Position numbers and translations under genes: made by a program. DNA of 5,918 nucleotides, taken from contig CAZRNB010000153.1 of NCBI GenBank assembly GCA_964601355.1, positions 1-5,918 of the forward strand. Reading direction: 5' to 3'. The stretch is from CAZRNB01 sp964601355 (GTDB lineage Bacteria > Planctomycetota > Phycisphaerae > Sedimentisphaerales > Anaerobacaceae). Numbering within the stretch: position 1 is the stretch's first letter; each line of letters opens with the position of its first letter. Positions 1-5,727 of this stretch are shown here, piece after piece. Below the pieces are notes generated by a model. That model did not search any database. It was not told the origin of the DNA and saw only the letters and a program-made list of their open reading frames with translations.

Positions 1-2
1 GA

Positions 3-107
3 GTGTTTCCTGACAAAAGCATTATACGTGATTATCAGTCAAAACCATCTCTGAATAAATTGCCGGACTACATAGTGGCACGAGCCATCGAAGAAATCAT
101 CAGGTAA
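3..107 (+). CDS. C-terminal end of an unrecognised protein (partial, cut by the window edge)
   Basis: This frame is open from the window edge to a TAA at 105-107 and gives 34 residues, ending PDYIVARAIEEIIR. The other two forward frames hit stops at 52-54 and 11-13, so this is the only one that could carry the end of an upstream plus-strand gene. The tail looks like an amphipathic helix, with alternating hydrophobic and charged residues. I do not recognise the family and assign no function. A short T-rich stretch (GGCTTTTTTT) follows the stop at once and could mark the transcript end, although only a four-base stem (AAGC/GCTT) precedes it. The call rests on the open frame alone. Confidence 0.4.
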   Translation: MFPDKSIIRDYQSKPSLNKLPDYIVARAIEEIIR

Positions 108-135
108 GCAGGCTTTTTTTCAATTCGTTTTTTTC

Positions 136-165
136 TTGCTGAATATAGGGATGCTATTGTATTTT
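136..165 (+). promoter_or_regulatory. Weak candidate sigma-70-type promoter for the isomerase-like gene
   Basis: TTGCTG at 136-141 and TATTTT at 160-165 are 18 bases apart inside an AT-rich gap. They would give a leader of roughly 65-70 bases before the preferred start at 240. Each hexamer matches the consensus only partly, and the region is AT-rich enough for chance matches. It is listed because it is the best candidate in the 132-base gap. Confidence 0.2.
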
Positions 166-224
166 AATTTGTGAACAAATGTATGTGCAGCTCATTGGAT
201 AGTAAAAGACAGATTAAAGATTTA

Positions 225-232
225 GGGAAGGA
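225..232 (+). promoter_or_regulatory. Ribosome binding site that favours the ATG at 240
   Basis: GGGAAGGA ends seven bases before the ATG at 240, an ideal spacing. It lies only one base from the in-frame ATG at 234, although the AGGG at 224-227 would suit that start. The GTG at 171, which opens the longest frame, has only AT-rich sequence before it and no purine-rich site. The start at 240 also places the twin arginines at residues 3-4, as expected for an export signal. Confidence 0.6.
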
Positions 233-239
233 AATGATT

Positions 240-1151
240 ATGGAACGAAGGACATTTCTTGCTATTGGCGCTGGTACGGTCGGCGGCCTTTGTCTAAATG
301 GATGTGCCTGCCTTGACAAAATGTGTGCGGATTCAAAGGAGCCTTTTAAGATTTCATTAGCTCAATGGTCGCTGAATCGCCGGCTTTTCGGCAAAGCCGA
401 GCCGAAAATGGACAACCTTGACTTTGCCAAAGAGGCCCGCAGCTTCGGCATCGAGGCGGTCGAGTACGTCAACCAGTTTTTTATGGATAAGGCTAAAGAT
501 ACTAAATACCTGACCGAGATGAAAAAGCGGGCTAAGGATAACGGCGTAAAGTCACTTCTTATTATGTGCGACAGCGAGGGAAATCTCGGCGACCCGGATT
601 CAAAGCGACGCGACGTGGCTGTCGAGAACCATTACAAGTGGGTCGAGGCCGCTAAGATTTTGGGCTGTCACTCCATCCGCGTCAACGCCTCCTCGGCAGG
701 CACTTACGATGAGCAGATAAATCTTGCCTCCGATGGTCTGAGACGATTAAGCGAGTTTGCTCTTAAATATAAAATAAACGTCATCGTAGAAAATCACGGC
801 GGCCTGTCTTCAAATCCCCAGTGGCTGACCACCGTCATCAAAAAAGTGGGGCTTTCTAATTGCGGGACGCTGCCCGACTTCGGCAATTTCCCAGCCGAGA
901 TCGACCGTTATGAAGCGGTTAAGGCAATGATGCCTTATGCCAAGGCGGTTAGCGCCAAGAGCTACGACTTCAATGAGCAGGGCAATGAGACCAGGATAGA
1001 CTATCAGCGGATGATGAACATAGTGCTTGCTGCCGGCTATAAGGGCTTCGTGGGCATTGAGTACGAGGGTAATAGACTCAATGAAAATGACGGCATCTTA
1101 GCTACCAAACGCCTGCTGGAAAAAATCCGCTCCCAGCATGTCAAGACTTAA
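240..1151 (+). CDS. Tat-exported lipoprotein of the sugar phosphate isomerase/epimerase (TIM-barrel, AP endonuclease 2-like) family
   Basis: The protein has 303 residues. It starts MERRTFLAIGAG, a twin-arginine signal, with an LNGC lipobox putting the lipidated Cys at residue 22. Folded export and membrane anchoring outside the cytoplasm are therefore likely. The rest reads as a COG1082/IolE-like xylose-isomerase-type barrel: a first strand near ISLAQWSL, then IEAVEYVNQFF, SIRVNASS, VIVENHGG, LPDFGNF, AVSAKSYDF and GFVGIEYEG. Likely metal ligands are Glu184 (VENHGG), Asp213 (DFGN) and Glu274 (IEYEG). The position before A-K-S-Y, where many relatives have His, is Ser238. The substrate cannot be read from the sequence; sugar or inositol isomerisation or epimerisation is the family role. 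The DUF503 gene follows 30 bases downstream and is probably co-transcribed. A longer frame opens at a GTG (171), but it lacks a ribosome site and would bury the signal. The family is secure; the reaction is unknown. Confidence 0.88.
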   Translation: MERRTFLAIGAGTVGGLCLNGCACLDKMCADSKEPFKISLAQWSLNRRLFGKAEPKMDNLDFAKEARSFGIEAVEYVNQFFMDKAKDTKYLTEMKKRAKDNGVKSLLIMCDSEGNLGDPDSKRRDVAVENHYKWVEAAKILGCHSIRVNASSAGTYDEQINLASDGLRRLSEFALKYKINVIVENHGGLSSNPQWLTTVIKKVGLSNCGTLPDFGNFPAEIDRYEAVKAMMPYAKAVSAKSYDFNEQGNETRIDYQRMMNIVLAAGYKGFVGIEYEGNRLNENDGILATKRLLEKIRSQHVKT

Positions 1152-1181
1152 AACAGGCATCGAGCAGTAGGGGTCGAAAGT

Positions 1182-1469
1182 ATGACCATTGGCCTTTTGA
1201 AAGCACATTTGTGTTTGCACGGAATAACCTCGCTGAAGGAAAAAAGAAGCATTATAAAGGGCCTTATCGGCAGACTGAAAAGCAGATTCAACATCTCTAT
1301 TGCGGAGGTCGAACATCAGGATAATAAAACCATAGCCGTCATCGCAGTTGCTATCATTTCTAATGATTCTCACTTCATAGACCAGCAATTCGACGCCATG
1401 CTCAATTTTATGCGGAATGACGGTCGGTTCTATTTAGGTGAAATTGAGCGTGAAACATTCAACGCATAG
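1182..1469 (+). CDS. DUF503 (YlxP-like) family small protein
   Basis: This 95-residue protein matches the usual DUF503 length and pattern. It has a first strand GLLKAHLCLHG, the hallmark SLKEKRSIIKGLIGRLKSRF helix (residues 17-36), the NISIAEVEHQD motif (residues 37-47), a second strand IAVIAVAIISND, and a final helix and strand ending GEIERETF. The fold is a small ferredoxin-like alpha/beta domain and is probably cytoplasmic. Its molecular role is not established. In many bacteria relatives lie in the nusA-infB-rbfA region, which suggests a link to ribosome assembly or translation, but no such gene is seen here. An AGGGG site at 1169-1173 stands eight bases before the ATG, so the start is well supported. 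It probably shares a transcript with the isomerase-like gene. A GC-rich palindrome follows the stop directly. Confidence 0.85.
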   Translation: MTIGLLKAHLCLHGITSLKEKRSIIKGLIGRLKSRFNISIAEVEHQDNKTIAVIAVAIISNDSHFIDQQFDAMLNFMRNDGRFYLGEIERETFNA

Positions 1470-1470
1470 C

Positions 1471-1496
1471 ACGTAGGGTGGGGCTTGCCCCACCAA
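1471..1496. repeat. REP-like GC-rich palindrome between convergent genes
   Basis: GGTGGGGC TT GCCCCACC (1477-1494) is a perfect eight-base inverted repeat with a two-base centre; it would fold with seven pairs and a four-base loop. It begins two bases after the DUF503 stop and ends 12 bases before the convergent membrane-protein stop. The flanking ACGTAG plus this palindrome resembles the GTAGGGTGGGC-type REP sequences scattered through many bacterial genomes. No T-run follows on either strand, so if it ends transcripts it is not a textbook intrinsic terminator. A bidirectional 3'-end or mRNA-protecting role is an inference from position. Confidence 0.65.
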
Positions 1497-1506
1497 ATTC
1501 TTATCT

Positions 1507-2340
1507 TCAAAAAGTTTTATCGACGATAAATCTTGCGCTGAAGAACATATCAATTGCCATCGCCGAGCAAAGCAGAATCCATCGTATAGCAGTGAGCCGC
1601 AGCTTTGTACGAACCAGAAAGAAAATAATCGCAGTTGTGATTGCTCCAAGGACATACATCTTGGCAGATTCGGTTAGAAGCCTGGCGGCATCATTGCCGA
1701 GGCCTGCGAGCACCTGGAAGCACTTTGTCGCCAGCAGCAGTGTCACGATGGCCAGCGCTCCAGAAACGGCTGCGGTCAGCAGAACCCATTTTCTGTCAGC
1801 GTAACCGGCTGAGGCAAGCCCCTGCAAACCTACCCCTATCAAAACCGAGCAGCACAAGAAGGGGATAGTGAACCACATAATTGGGCTGACACCGTAAAAA
1901 GGCCCGCAAAAAGCCAATATTGTACCCAGGCAAAGAATTGCCATAATGCCGTACCGCCGGGCTGTCACCAAGATAGCAAAGCCCATCATAAGAGCTGCTA
2001 TCGGCACATGATAAAAACCGACCAGTGTGTCACCTTTCTGCGCCATAGCCAGCGGAGCCGCCAGGCCGGCCAAATCGGCTAAATGCAGTTTGGCTCGTAT
2101 CGGCACCGCGAACAAACGATAATGGCTGGAGATCTGAAAAAACACCAATATCGACAAAAAGGGTAAAGCCGACAATGGCCAGCTTAACCACCGCCACCTG
2201 GTTTTTGCACTGAATGAAGCCGGGCAGAAAAGCCACGGTATGCCGGCTGCTAAAAGACCCGCGGCCGGATGAAATCTGCCTAAGCCGAGTGAGAATGCTC
2301 CAAAGCCGTACATTGCACCAGCAAAAAAATGAGCCGGCAA
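1507..2340 (-). CDS. Unrecognised polytopic membrane protein, main (C-terminal) part of a frameshifted gene
   Basis: This frame runs 277 residues to a TGA at 1507-1509 and is strongly hydrophobic. Membrane segments are likely near residues 10-38 (two), 51-70, 107-125, 128-146, 152-172, 184-203, 225-243 and 250-266. A short basic tail ends FIVDKTF. The real N-terminus seems to lie in another frame, starting at 2533. Joining the frames at the seven-A run (2323-2329) replaces the first six residues here with 70 from the other frame and gives about 341 residues. The apparent start at 2340 has no convincing ribosome site. The stretch SPIMWFTIP through GVGLQGL faintly recalls YfhO-like membrane proteins, but this is too weak to name it. 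It is not clearly part of the TRAP operon, being 284 bases past the end of dctM on the same strand. Confidence 0.6.
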   Translation of the reverse strand: MPAHFFAGAMYGFGAFSLGLGRFHPAAGLLAAGIPWLFCPASFSAKTRWRWLSWPLSALPFLSILVFFQISSHYRLFAVPIRAKLHLADLAGLAAPLAMAQKGDTLVGFYHVPIAALMMGFAILVTARRYGIMAILCLGTILAFCGPFYGVSPIMWFTIPFLCCSVLIGVGLQGLASAGYADRKWVLLTAAVSGALAIVTLLLATKCFQVLAGLGNDAARLLTESAKMYVLGAITTAIIFFLVRTKLRLTAIRWILLCSAMAIDMFFSARFIVDKTF

Positions 2341-2533
2341 ACGTCGCTATCCACCGCTGGCTAAGCACAAAGCAGCCTAAACAAGCCAGAGGGACATTTA
2401 AAACAAGGAGGTACTGTACCGCATCGAACTTTTTGAATTGCGGCTGATATAAATACACAGTGACAGCAATATAAACAATCGCTGCGGCGGCGGTTTTACC
2501 TACGGTCATGGCTGTGTATTTGAGATTTGTCAT
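2030..2533 (-). pseudogene. N-terminal part of the same frameshifted membrane-protein gene
   Basis: From the ATG at 2531-2533 the first 70 residues look like a genuine membrane-protein start. There is a segment at about 11-29 (GKTAAAAIVYIAVTVYLY), a charged loop PQFKKFD, a second segment at about 38-57, and then SQRWIATFAGSFF. After the T7 run on the coding strand (2323-2329) the frame continues open to 2030, but it reads as low-quality sequence (CWCNVRLWS...). The neighbouring frame there continues smoothly as AGAMYGFGAF. The final 97 residues are therefore probably wrong-frame translation. One fewer T (six instead of seven) fuses the two frames. Upstream there is only a weak AGGT site about ten bases from the ATG. 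A sequencing or assembly error, a real disruption or slippage cannot be told apart from this sequence. Confidence 0.55.
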
Positions 2534-2606
2534 TCTATTGTTGTACCTATATTTTCTCGAAATGTCGTGGAGAAGGGCCGTATGTGTTTAGCAAGATATG
2601 AAATAC

Positions 2607-2773
2607 AAAGCCATCCCCAATCTTGGACTCCACATTGCTGGGGTCCTGCGCTTGGGGATGCTACCCTTTACGCATCAATTTTATCGGGTGGCAGCCCCAA
2701 AGCCTGTCCTGAGCGAACCTGTGGTGAGCCTGCCGAATCCGGTTGAAGGGACAAAGGCTTTGGGGATGGTTTT
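2607..2773. repeat. 167-bp element bounded by 14-base inverted repeats, with an internal hairpin (MITE-like candidate)
   Basis: AAAGCCATCCCCAA (2607-2620) pairs with TTGGGGATGGTTTT (2760-2773) over 14 bases with one G-U pair, enclosing most of the gene-free stretch 2534-2817. The left arm can instead pair locally: CATCCCCAA (2612-2620) with TTGGGGATG (2652-2660), with an inner stem GGACTCC/GGGGTCC (2625-2631 and 2640-2646). No target-site duplication is visible beside the ends, so mobility is not shown. The remaining gap, 2534-2606, holds nothing I can name. A 77-codon frame across this stretch appears to be a by-product of the repeats. Confidence 0.5.
2695..2765. repeat. Dispersed-repeat-like hairpin with CCTGTCCTGAGCGAA core
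   Basis: CCCCAAAGCCT (2695-2705) pairs perfectly with AGGCTTTGGGG (2755-2765). The stem extends by GTCC/GGAC (2706-2709 with 2749-2752) past a two-base bulge. The loop carries CCTGTCCTGAGCGAA, GGTGAGCCTGCCGAA and a terminal GGTTGAAGGG. This matches my recollection of a repeat seen in many unrelated bacterial genomes (CCTGTCCTGAGC...TCGAAGGG). Family membership is from memory and was not searched. The right arm is shared with the next hairpin, so the two cannot form together. Confidence 0.55.
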
Positions 2774-2810
2774 TCCTCTGGTTAAACATATACGAAAAAC
2801 CCGCCCCAAA
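2759..2810 (-). terminator. Hairpin just downstream of dctM, possible operon 3' end
   Basis: TTTGGGG AT GGTTTTT (2759-2774) pairs with AAAAACC CG CCCCAAA (2795-2810): two seven-base stems separated by a two-base internal mismatch, with a loop of 20 bases. It starts eight bases after the dctM stop codon in the direction of transcription, where the transcript of the TRAP operon would end. No U-run follows the stem, so it may protect or process the 3' end rather than terminate by the intrinsic route. Its left arm is also used by the 2695-2765 hairpin. Confidence 0.4.
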
Positions 2811-2817
2811 CACGCAT

Positions 2818-4119
2818 TTAAAGAAGCTTAAATAATTTAGGAATAAACAGTGAAATCTGCGGAATATACGTTATCAGCATCAATGCTGCTATCATAGCAA
2901 TGAAAAATGGAATAAGGGGCCTTGTTACCTTCGATATAGTAGTCTTGCCTATACCGCAGCCTACAAACAAACAGGCGCCCACCGGCGGGGTGCACAGACC
3001 TATGCAAAGATTAGCAATCATAATTATCCCGAAATGAATCTTATTCATCCCAAGCTGCATTACCATGGGAAGAAAAATAGGAGTAAAGATAAGAACCGCA
3101 GGCGTCATATCCATAAAACACCCCACGAATAAGAGTATGATATTGATAATCAGAAGGATAACTATTTTATTGTTTGAGATGGACATCAACGCCATACTTA
3201 CAGTCTGGGGAATATTTTGGGTTGCCATCACCCACCCCATCGCTGATGAGGTTCCTATCAAAAGCATCACAACCGCCGTGATAATTCCGCACTGAAGTAA
3301 CATTTGGGGTATTTCTCTGATTTTGACCTCTCTATAAATCACAACCGTCAGGATAAACGAATAGACAACCGAGATGGCTGCCGCTTCGGTTGCTGTAAAA
3401 ATCCCTTTTAAGATACCGCCCAGGACTATGATGATAAGCAGCAAGCTCGGTATCGCCCGCATAAAAGAGCTGAGGACTTCTGTCAAACTTGCTTTATCCC
3501 CGGAGCCATAATGCCTTTTTTTACTGATGATACCGGCTGCCAACATCAAAAACAAACCAACCACTATCCCGGGGAGAATACCCGCCAGAAACATAGCCAG
3601 AATAGACACCCCGCTGGTCACCAGCGCATAGACAATCATGATATTACTGGGAGGAATTAGAAGCCCCGTAGTAGCGGCAGCGATAGAAACAGCCACATTA
3701 AAATCCTTGTCATAGCCTTTCTTGTTCATCTCCGGAATCATAAAGCCGCCGATAGCCGATACCGCGGCTACCGCAGAGCCGGAAATAGCACCAAACATCA
3801 TACAGGTCAAAACATTGACATAAGCCAGACCGCCTGTGAACCGGCCGACAAGAGCACCGGCGAAATCAACAAGCCTGCGCGCCAGTCCCCCTTTTCCCAT
3901 AAACCCACCGGCCAAAATAAAAAATGGTATAGCAAGCAGTGCGAAGCTATCGATACCTGTGGCAGTCTGCTGAGCAATAATCTTCGCAGCGCCCTCAACC
4001 GAGCCTGTTACATACAGAAGTGTCAACAATGTGGATAACCCAATGCTTACAGCGATGGGCACATTTATCAGGAGGAAGAAAATGAAACTAACCGTCAGAA
4101 TAATCACCGGCATATCCAT
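2818..4119 (-). CDS. dctM: TRAP transporter large permease subunit (DctM family)
   Basis: The protein has 433 residues, full length for the family, and is hydrophobic throughout with about 12 membrane segments. It forms the sodium-coupled transport channel of a tripartite ATP-independent periplasmic transporter, working with DctQ and the DctP receptor. Family landmarks in order are the N-terminal segment (residues 4-35), FALLAIPFFILAGGFM (59-74), FGAISGSAVAAVSAIGGFMIPEM (109-131, a re-entrant-loop type motif), IPPSNIMIVYA (155-165), GIFTATEAAAISVVYSF (239-255), MDMTPAVLIFTPIFLP (336-351) and NLCIGLCTPPVGACLF (370-385). The start is at the first ATG of ATGGATATG, with AAGGA nine bases before it. 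It lies 12 bases after the dctQ stop, so the genes are separate and not fused as in some QM proteins. The frame is intact. The substrate cannot be read from this subunit. Confidence 0.96.
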   Translation of the reverse strand: MDMPVIILTVSFIFFLLINVPIAVSIGLSTLLTLLYVTGSVEGAAKIIAQQTATGIDSFALLAIPFFILAGGFMGKGGLARRLVDFAGALVGRFTGGLAYVNVLTCMMFGAISGSAVAAVSAIGGFMIPEMNKKGYDKDFNVAVSIAAATTGLLIPPSNIMIVYALVTSGVSILAMFLAGILPGIVVGLFLMLAAGIISKKRHYGSGDKASLTEVLSSFMRAIPSLLLIIIVLGGILKGIFTATEAAAISVVYSFILTVVIYREVKIREIPQMLLQCGIITAVVMLLIGTSSAMGWVMATQNIPQTVSMALMSISNNKIVILLIINIILLFVGCFMDMTPAVLIFTPIFLPMVMQLGMNKIHFGIIMIANLCIGLCTPPVGACLFVGCGIGKTTISKVTRPLIPFFIAMIAALMLITYIPQISLFIPKLFKLL

Positions 4120-4131
4120 ATTGCATAATCC

Positions 4132-4659
4132 TTAATCCGTCGCTCGTCGCTCGTCGCTCGTGACCCGAAAGACAAGCAGCTTGCCGATATTTTCAATTAC
4201 CATTTCGATGGAAAATAAAACTATGAAAAATCCGCTGATTGGCAGGGCCAAATAAACATGTCCCCATTGAATGTTCAGAGCAGGAGAAGGTTGAGAGGTT
4301 GCAAGTGTCAAAGAAACAAGTTTGTAGCCGCCATATATCAGGACGACGGCCGCGAAAACAGCAATGAGCAGATAAACTACCAACTGCCCAATAGTCCTCC
4401 ATCTTTCATTCAACTTGCCAACAAAATAATCTACCCCCAGATGACTTTTCCTGATGACACCTATACTGGCACCTAACAATCCAACCCATATCAAAAGCAT
4501 CCTTGCCAGCTCTTCGGTCCAGGAACTGGGGTGGCGTGTGACATATCTGGTGAACACTCCCCAGACCACATCGACGACCAACAACCCCATAACCACCATA
4601 ACGGTCAATTCAAGACACCTAACGAGCCACGCTTTTAGTTTGAGGATCACATCCAGCAT
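4132..4659 (-). CDS. dctQ: TRAP transporter small permease subunit (DctQ family)
   Basis: This is the four-helix membrane subunit that pairs with DctM. Counting from the ATG at 4657-4659 it has 175 residues. Membrane segments lie near 13-36, 49-69, 91-110 and 135-154. The family signature WTEELARMLLIWVGLLGA is at 47-64, followed by HLGVDYF at 73-79. I prefer this start because GGAG stands seven bases before it; the same GGAG is only one base from the alternative ATG at 4665, which would add two residues. It begins about 35 bases after the dctP stop and ends 12 bases before dctM, so the three are almost certainly one operon. The C-terminal residues TSDERRATD are encoded by a seven-base tandem repeat and are probably lineage-specific rather than functional. 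Confidence 0.93.
   Translation of the reverse strand: MLDVILKLKAWLVRCLELTVMVVMGLLVVDVVWGVFTRYVTRHPSSWTEELARMLLIWVGLLGASIGVIRKSHLGVDYFVGKLNERWRTIGQLVVYLLIAVFAAVVLIYGGYKLVSLTLATSQPSPALNIQWGHVYLALPISGFFIVLFSIEMVIENIGKLLVFRVTSDERRATD
4138..4165. repeat. Seven-base tandem repeat inside the 3' end of dctQ
   Basis: CGTCGCT occurs three times in perfect tandem (4138-4144, 4145-4151, 4152-4158), followed by a diverged copy CGTGACC. On the coding strand this is GAGCGAC repeated. Seven is not a multiple of three, so each copy is read in a different frame, giving TSDERRATD before the TAA. Gaining or losing one copy would change the DctQ stop and could run it into the dctM ribosome site. A degenerate set of the same unit lies at 5751-5778. 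Confidence 0.75.
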
Positions 4660-4694
4660 ATCCATTCTCCGTAGCAGTACTGCGAAGGATGAAA

Positions 4695-5675
4695 TTATTT
4701 CACCTTATTAATTTCCTGCAGAAGCTCACCTATTTCTGAGCCTTTGTAGGACTCGTGCATCTGCCTGACTTTTTCTCTAAAGGCGGCTTTATCCGGATTA
4801 TACAGCTTGACGCCCTGCTCCTGCACCTTTTTAAGTGCATCTTTCGTCTCTTCTTTCCATAGTTGTCTCTGGTACTGTGCTGATTCGTTGGCCGCATCCT
4901 GCACCATTTTTTGAACGTCCGGCGATAGTTTCTTCCAGGTCGCCATGCTCATAAGCACTATGTCGGGAACCATCGTATGCTCATCGAGGCTATAATGCTT
5001 GCAGACCTCAAAGTGGCGGGAACGATAAAAGCTCGGCGGATTATTTTCAGCGCCGTCAATAACTCCCTGCTGCAGCGATGTGTATAACTCACCCCATGCG
5101 ATCGGAGTCGGTGATGCACCCAGGGCTTGAATCATTTGCATTGATGTTTTGCTTTCCTGCACCCTTATTTTCATTCCGGCAAGGTCAGCCGGTGCGAGAA
5201 TCGGTTTCGATTTTGTGTAAAAGCTCCTGCTGCCGGCATCGTAATAGCACAGCCCTTTTAATCCCACTTTTTCGCCCGCATTTTTTATCCTTTCACCGAC
5301 AGATCCCTCCAAGACCATCCAAAGATGGTCGCTGTCTCTGAATAGATAAGGTACACTAAAGACGCCGACTATGGGGACAAAGCTTTCCAGCGGCGAGGTG
5401 GATACTTTGGCCATATCAAGCGAGCCTAACTGGAGCTGCTCGATCATTTCCCGCTCGGAGCCTAACTGCTCGCCGGGATACACCTGCAAAATAACCTTAC
5501 CGCCGGACTTTTCCTTGAGCTTTTCCGCCATGAAGACCATCGCCTTGTGAACCGGATGCTCAACGTCGAGCGAATGGCCGATCTTGAGAATAACGACGTC
5601 ACTCTTCCTGGTACATCCGGCTGAACCGATGATAAACAATATCAAAGTGATAATGGAAAGCACCCTGCTTTTCAT
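4695..5675 (-). CDS. dctP: TRAP transporter substrate-binding lipoprotein (DctP family)
   Basis: The protein has 326 residues, normal for the family. An N-terminal signal (MKSRVLSIITLILFIIG) ends in a lipobox SAGC with Cys21, so it is a membrane-anchored receptor rather than a free periplasmic one. Family landmarks are LKIGHSLDVEHPVHKA (30-45), YPGEQLGSEREM (66-77), LCYYDAGSRSFYT (142-154), MKIRVQES (168-175) with the conserved carboxylate-binding Arg171, WGELYTSLQQGVIDGAENN (194-212), and a long helical C-terminus. It captures a carboxylated solute and delivers it to DctQM. The YDAGSRSFY and AENNPPSF stretches resemble sugar-acid (uronate-type) receptors as I remember them, so a uronate or similar sugar acid is a plausible but unproven ligand. 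The start is firm: GGAG stands seven bases before the ATG. It is the first gene of the operon, with AT-rich upstream DNA holding a candidate promoter. Confidence 0.95.
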   Translation of the reverse strand: MKSRVLSIITLILFIIGSAGCTRKSDVVILKIGHSLDVEHPVHKAMVFMAEKLKEKSGGKVILQVYPGEQLGSEREMIEQLQLGSLDMAKVSTSPLESFVPIVGVFSVPYLFRDSDHLWMVLEGSVGERIKNAGEKVGLKGLCYYDAGSRSFYTKSKPILAPADLAGMKIRVQESKTSMQMIQALGASPTPIAWGELYTSLQQGVIDGAENNPPSFYRSRHFEVCKHYSLDEHTMVPDIVLMSMATWKKLSPDVQKMVQDAANESAQYQRQLWKEETKDALKKVQEQGVKLYNPDKAAFREKVRQMHESYKGSEIGELLQEINKVK

Positions 5676-5727
5676 AATATAGCTCCTATCGGGAAACTCA
5701 AAAATTAAAAGATAAAATTGTATTTTG

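Noticed and set aside
108..125. Intrinsic terminator after the first partial gene (GGCTTTTTTT)
   Set aside because: There is a T-run, but only a four-base stem (AAGC/GCTT) with a two-base loop precedes it, too weak to call.
171..239. N-terminal extension of the isomerase-like protein from the GTG at 171
   Set aside because: No ribosome site precedes it, and it would place 23 polar residues before an otherwise well-placed twin-arginine and lipobox signal.
1098..1388. Minus-strand open frame opposite the isomerase end and DUF503 gene
   Set aside because: It overlaps two well-supported plus-strand genes and shows no recognisable motif; it is an antisense shadow.
1478..1868. Plus-strand open frames opposite the membrane-protein gene
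   Set aside because: Their peptides are low-complexity and basic without domain features, while the opposite strand has long, coherent membrane segments.
2607..2810. CRISPR array or tRNA-like structure in the repeat-rich gap
   Set aside because: The repeats are inverted, unequal in spacing and not separated by regular spacers, and no cloverleaf or CCA-type end is present.
2598..2831. Plus-strand 77-codon open frame in the gap between dctM and the membrane protein
   Set aside because: It consists almost wholly of the inverted-repeat cluster, its peptide (LSEPVVSLPNPVEG) follows from the repeat sequence, it has no clear ribosome site, and it overlaps the dctM stop.
5078..5341. Plus-strand 87-codon frame inside dctP
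   Set aside because: It lies wholly opposite conserved DctP motifs and has no family signature of its own.
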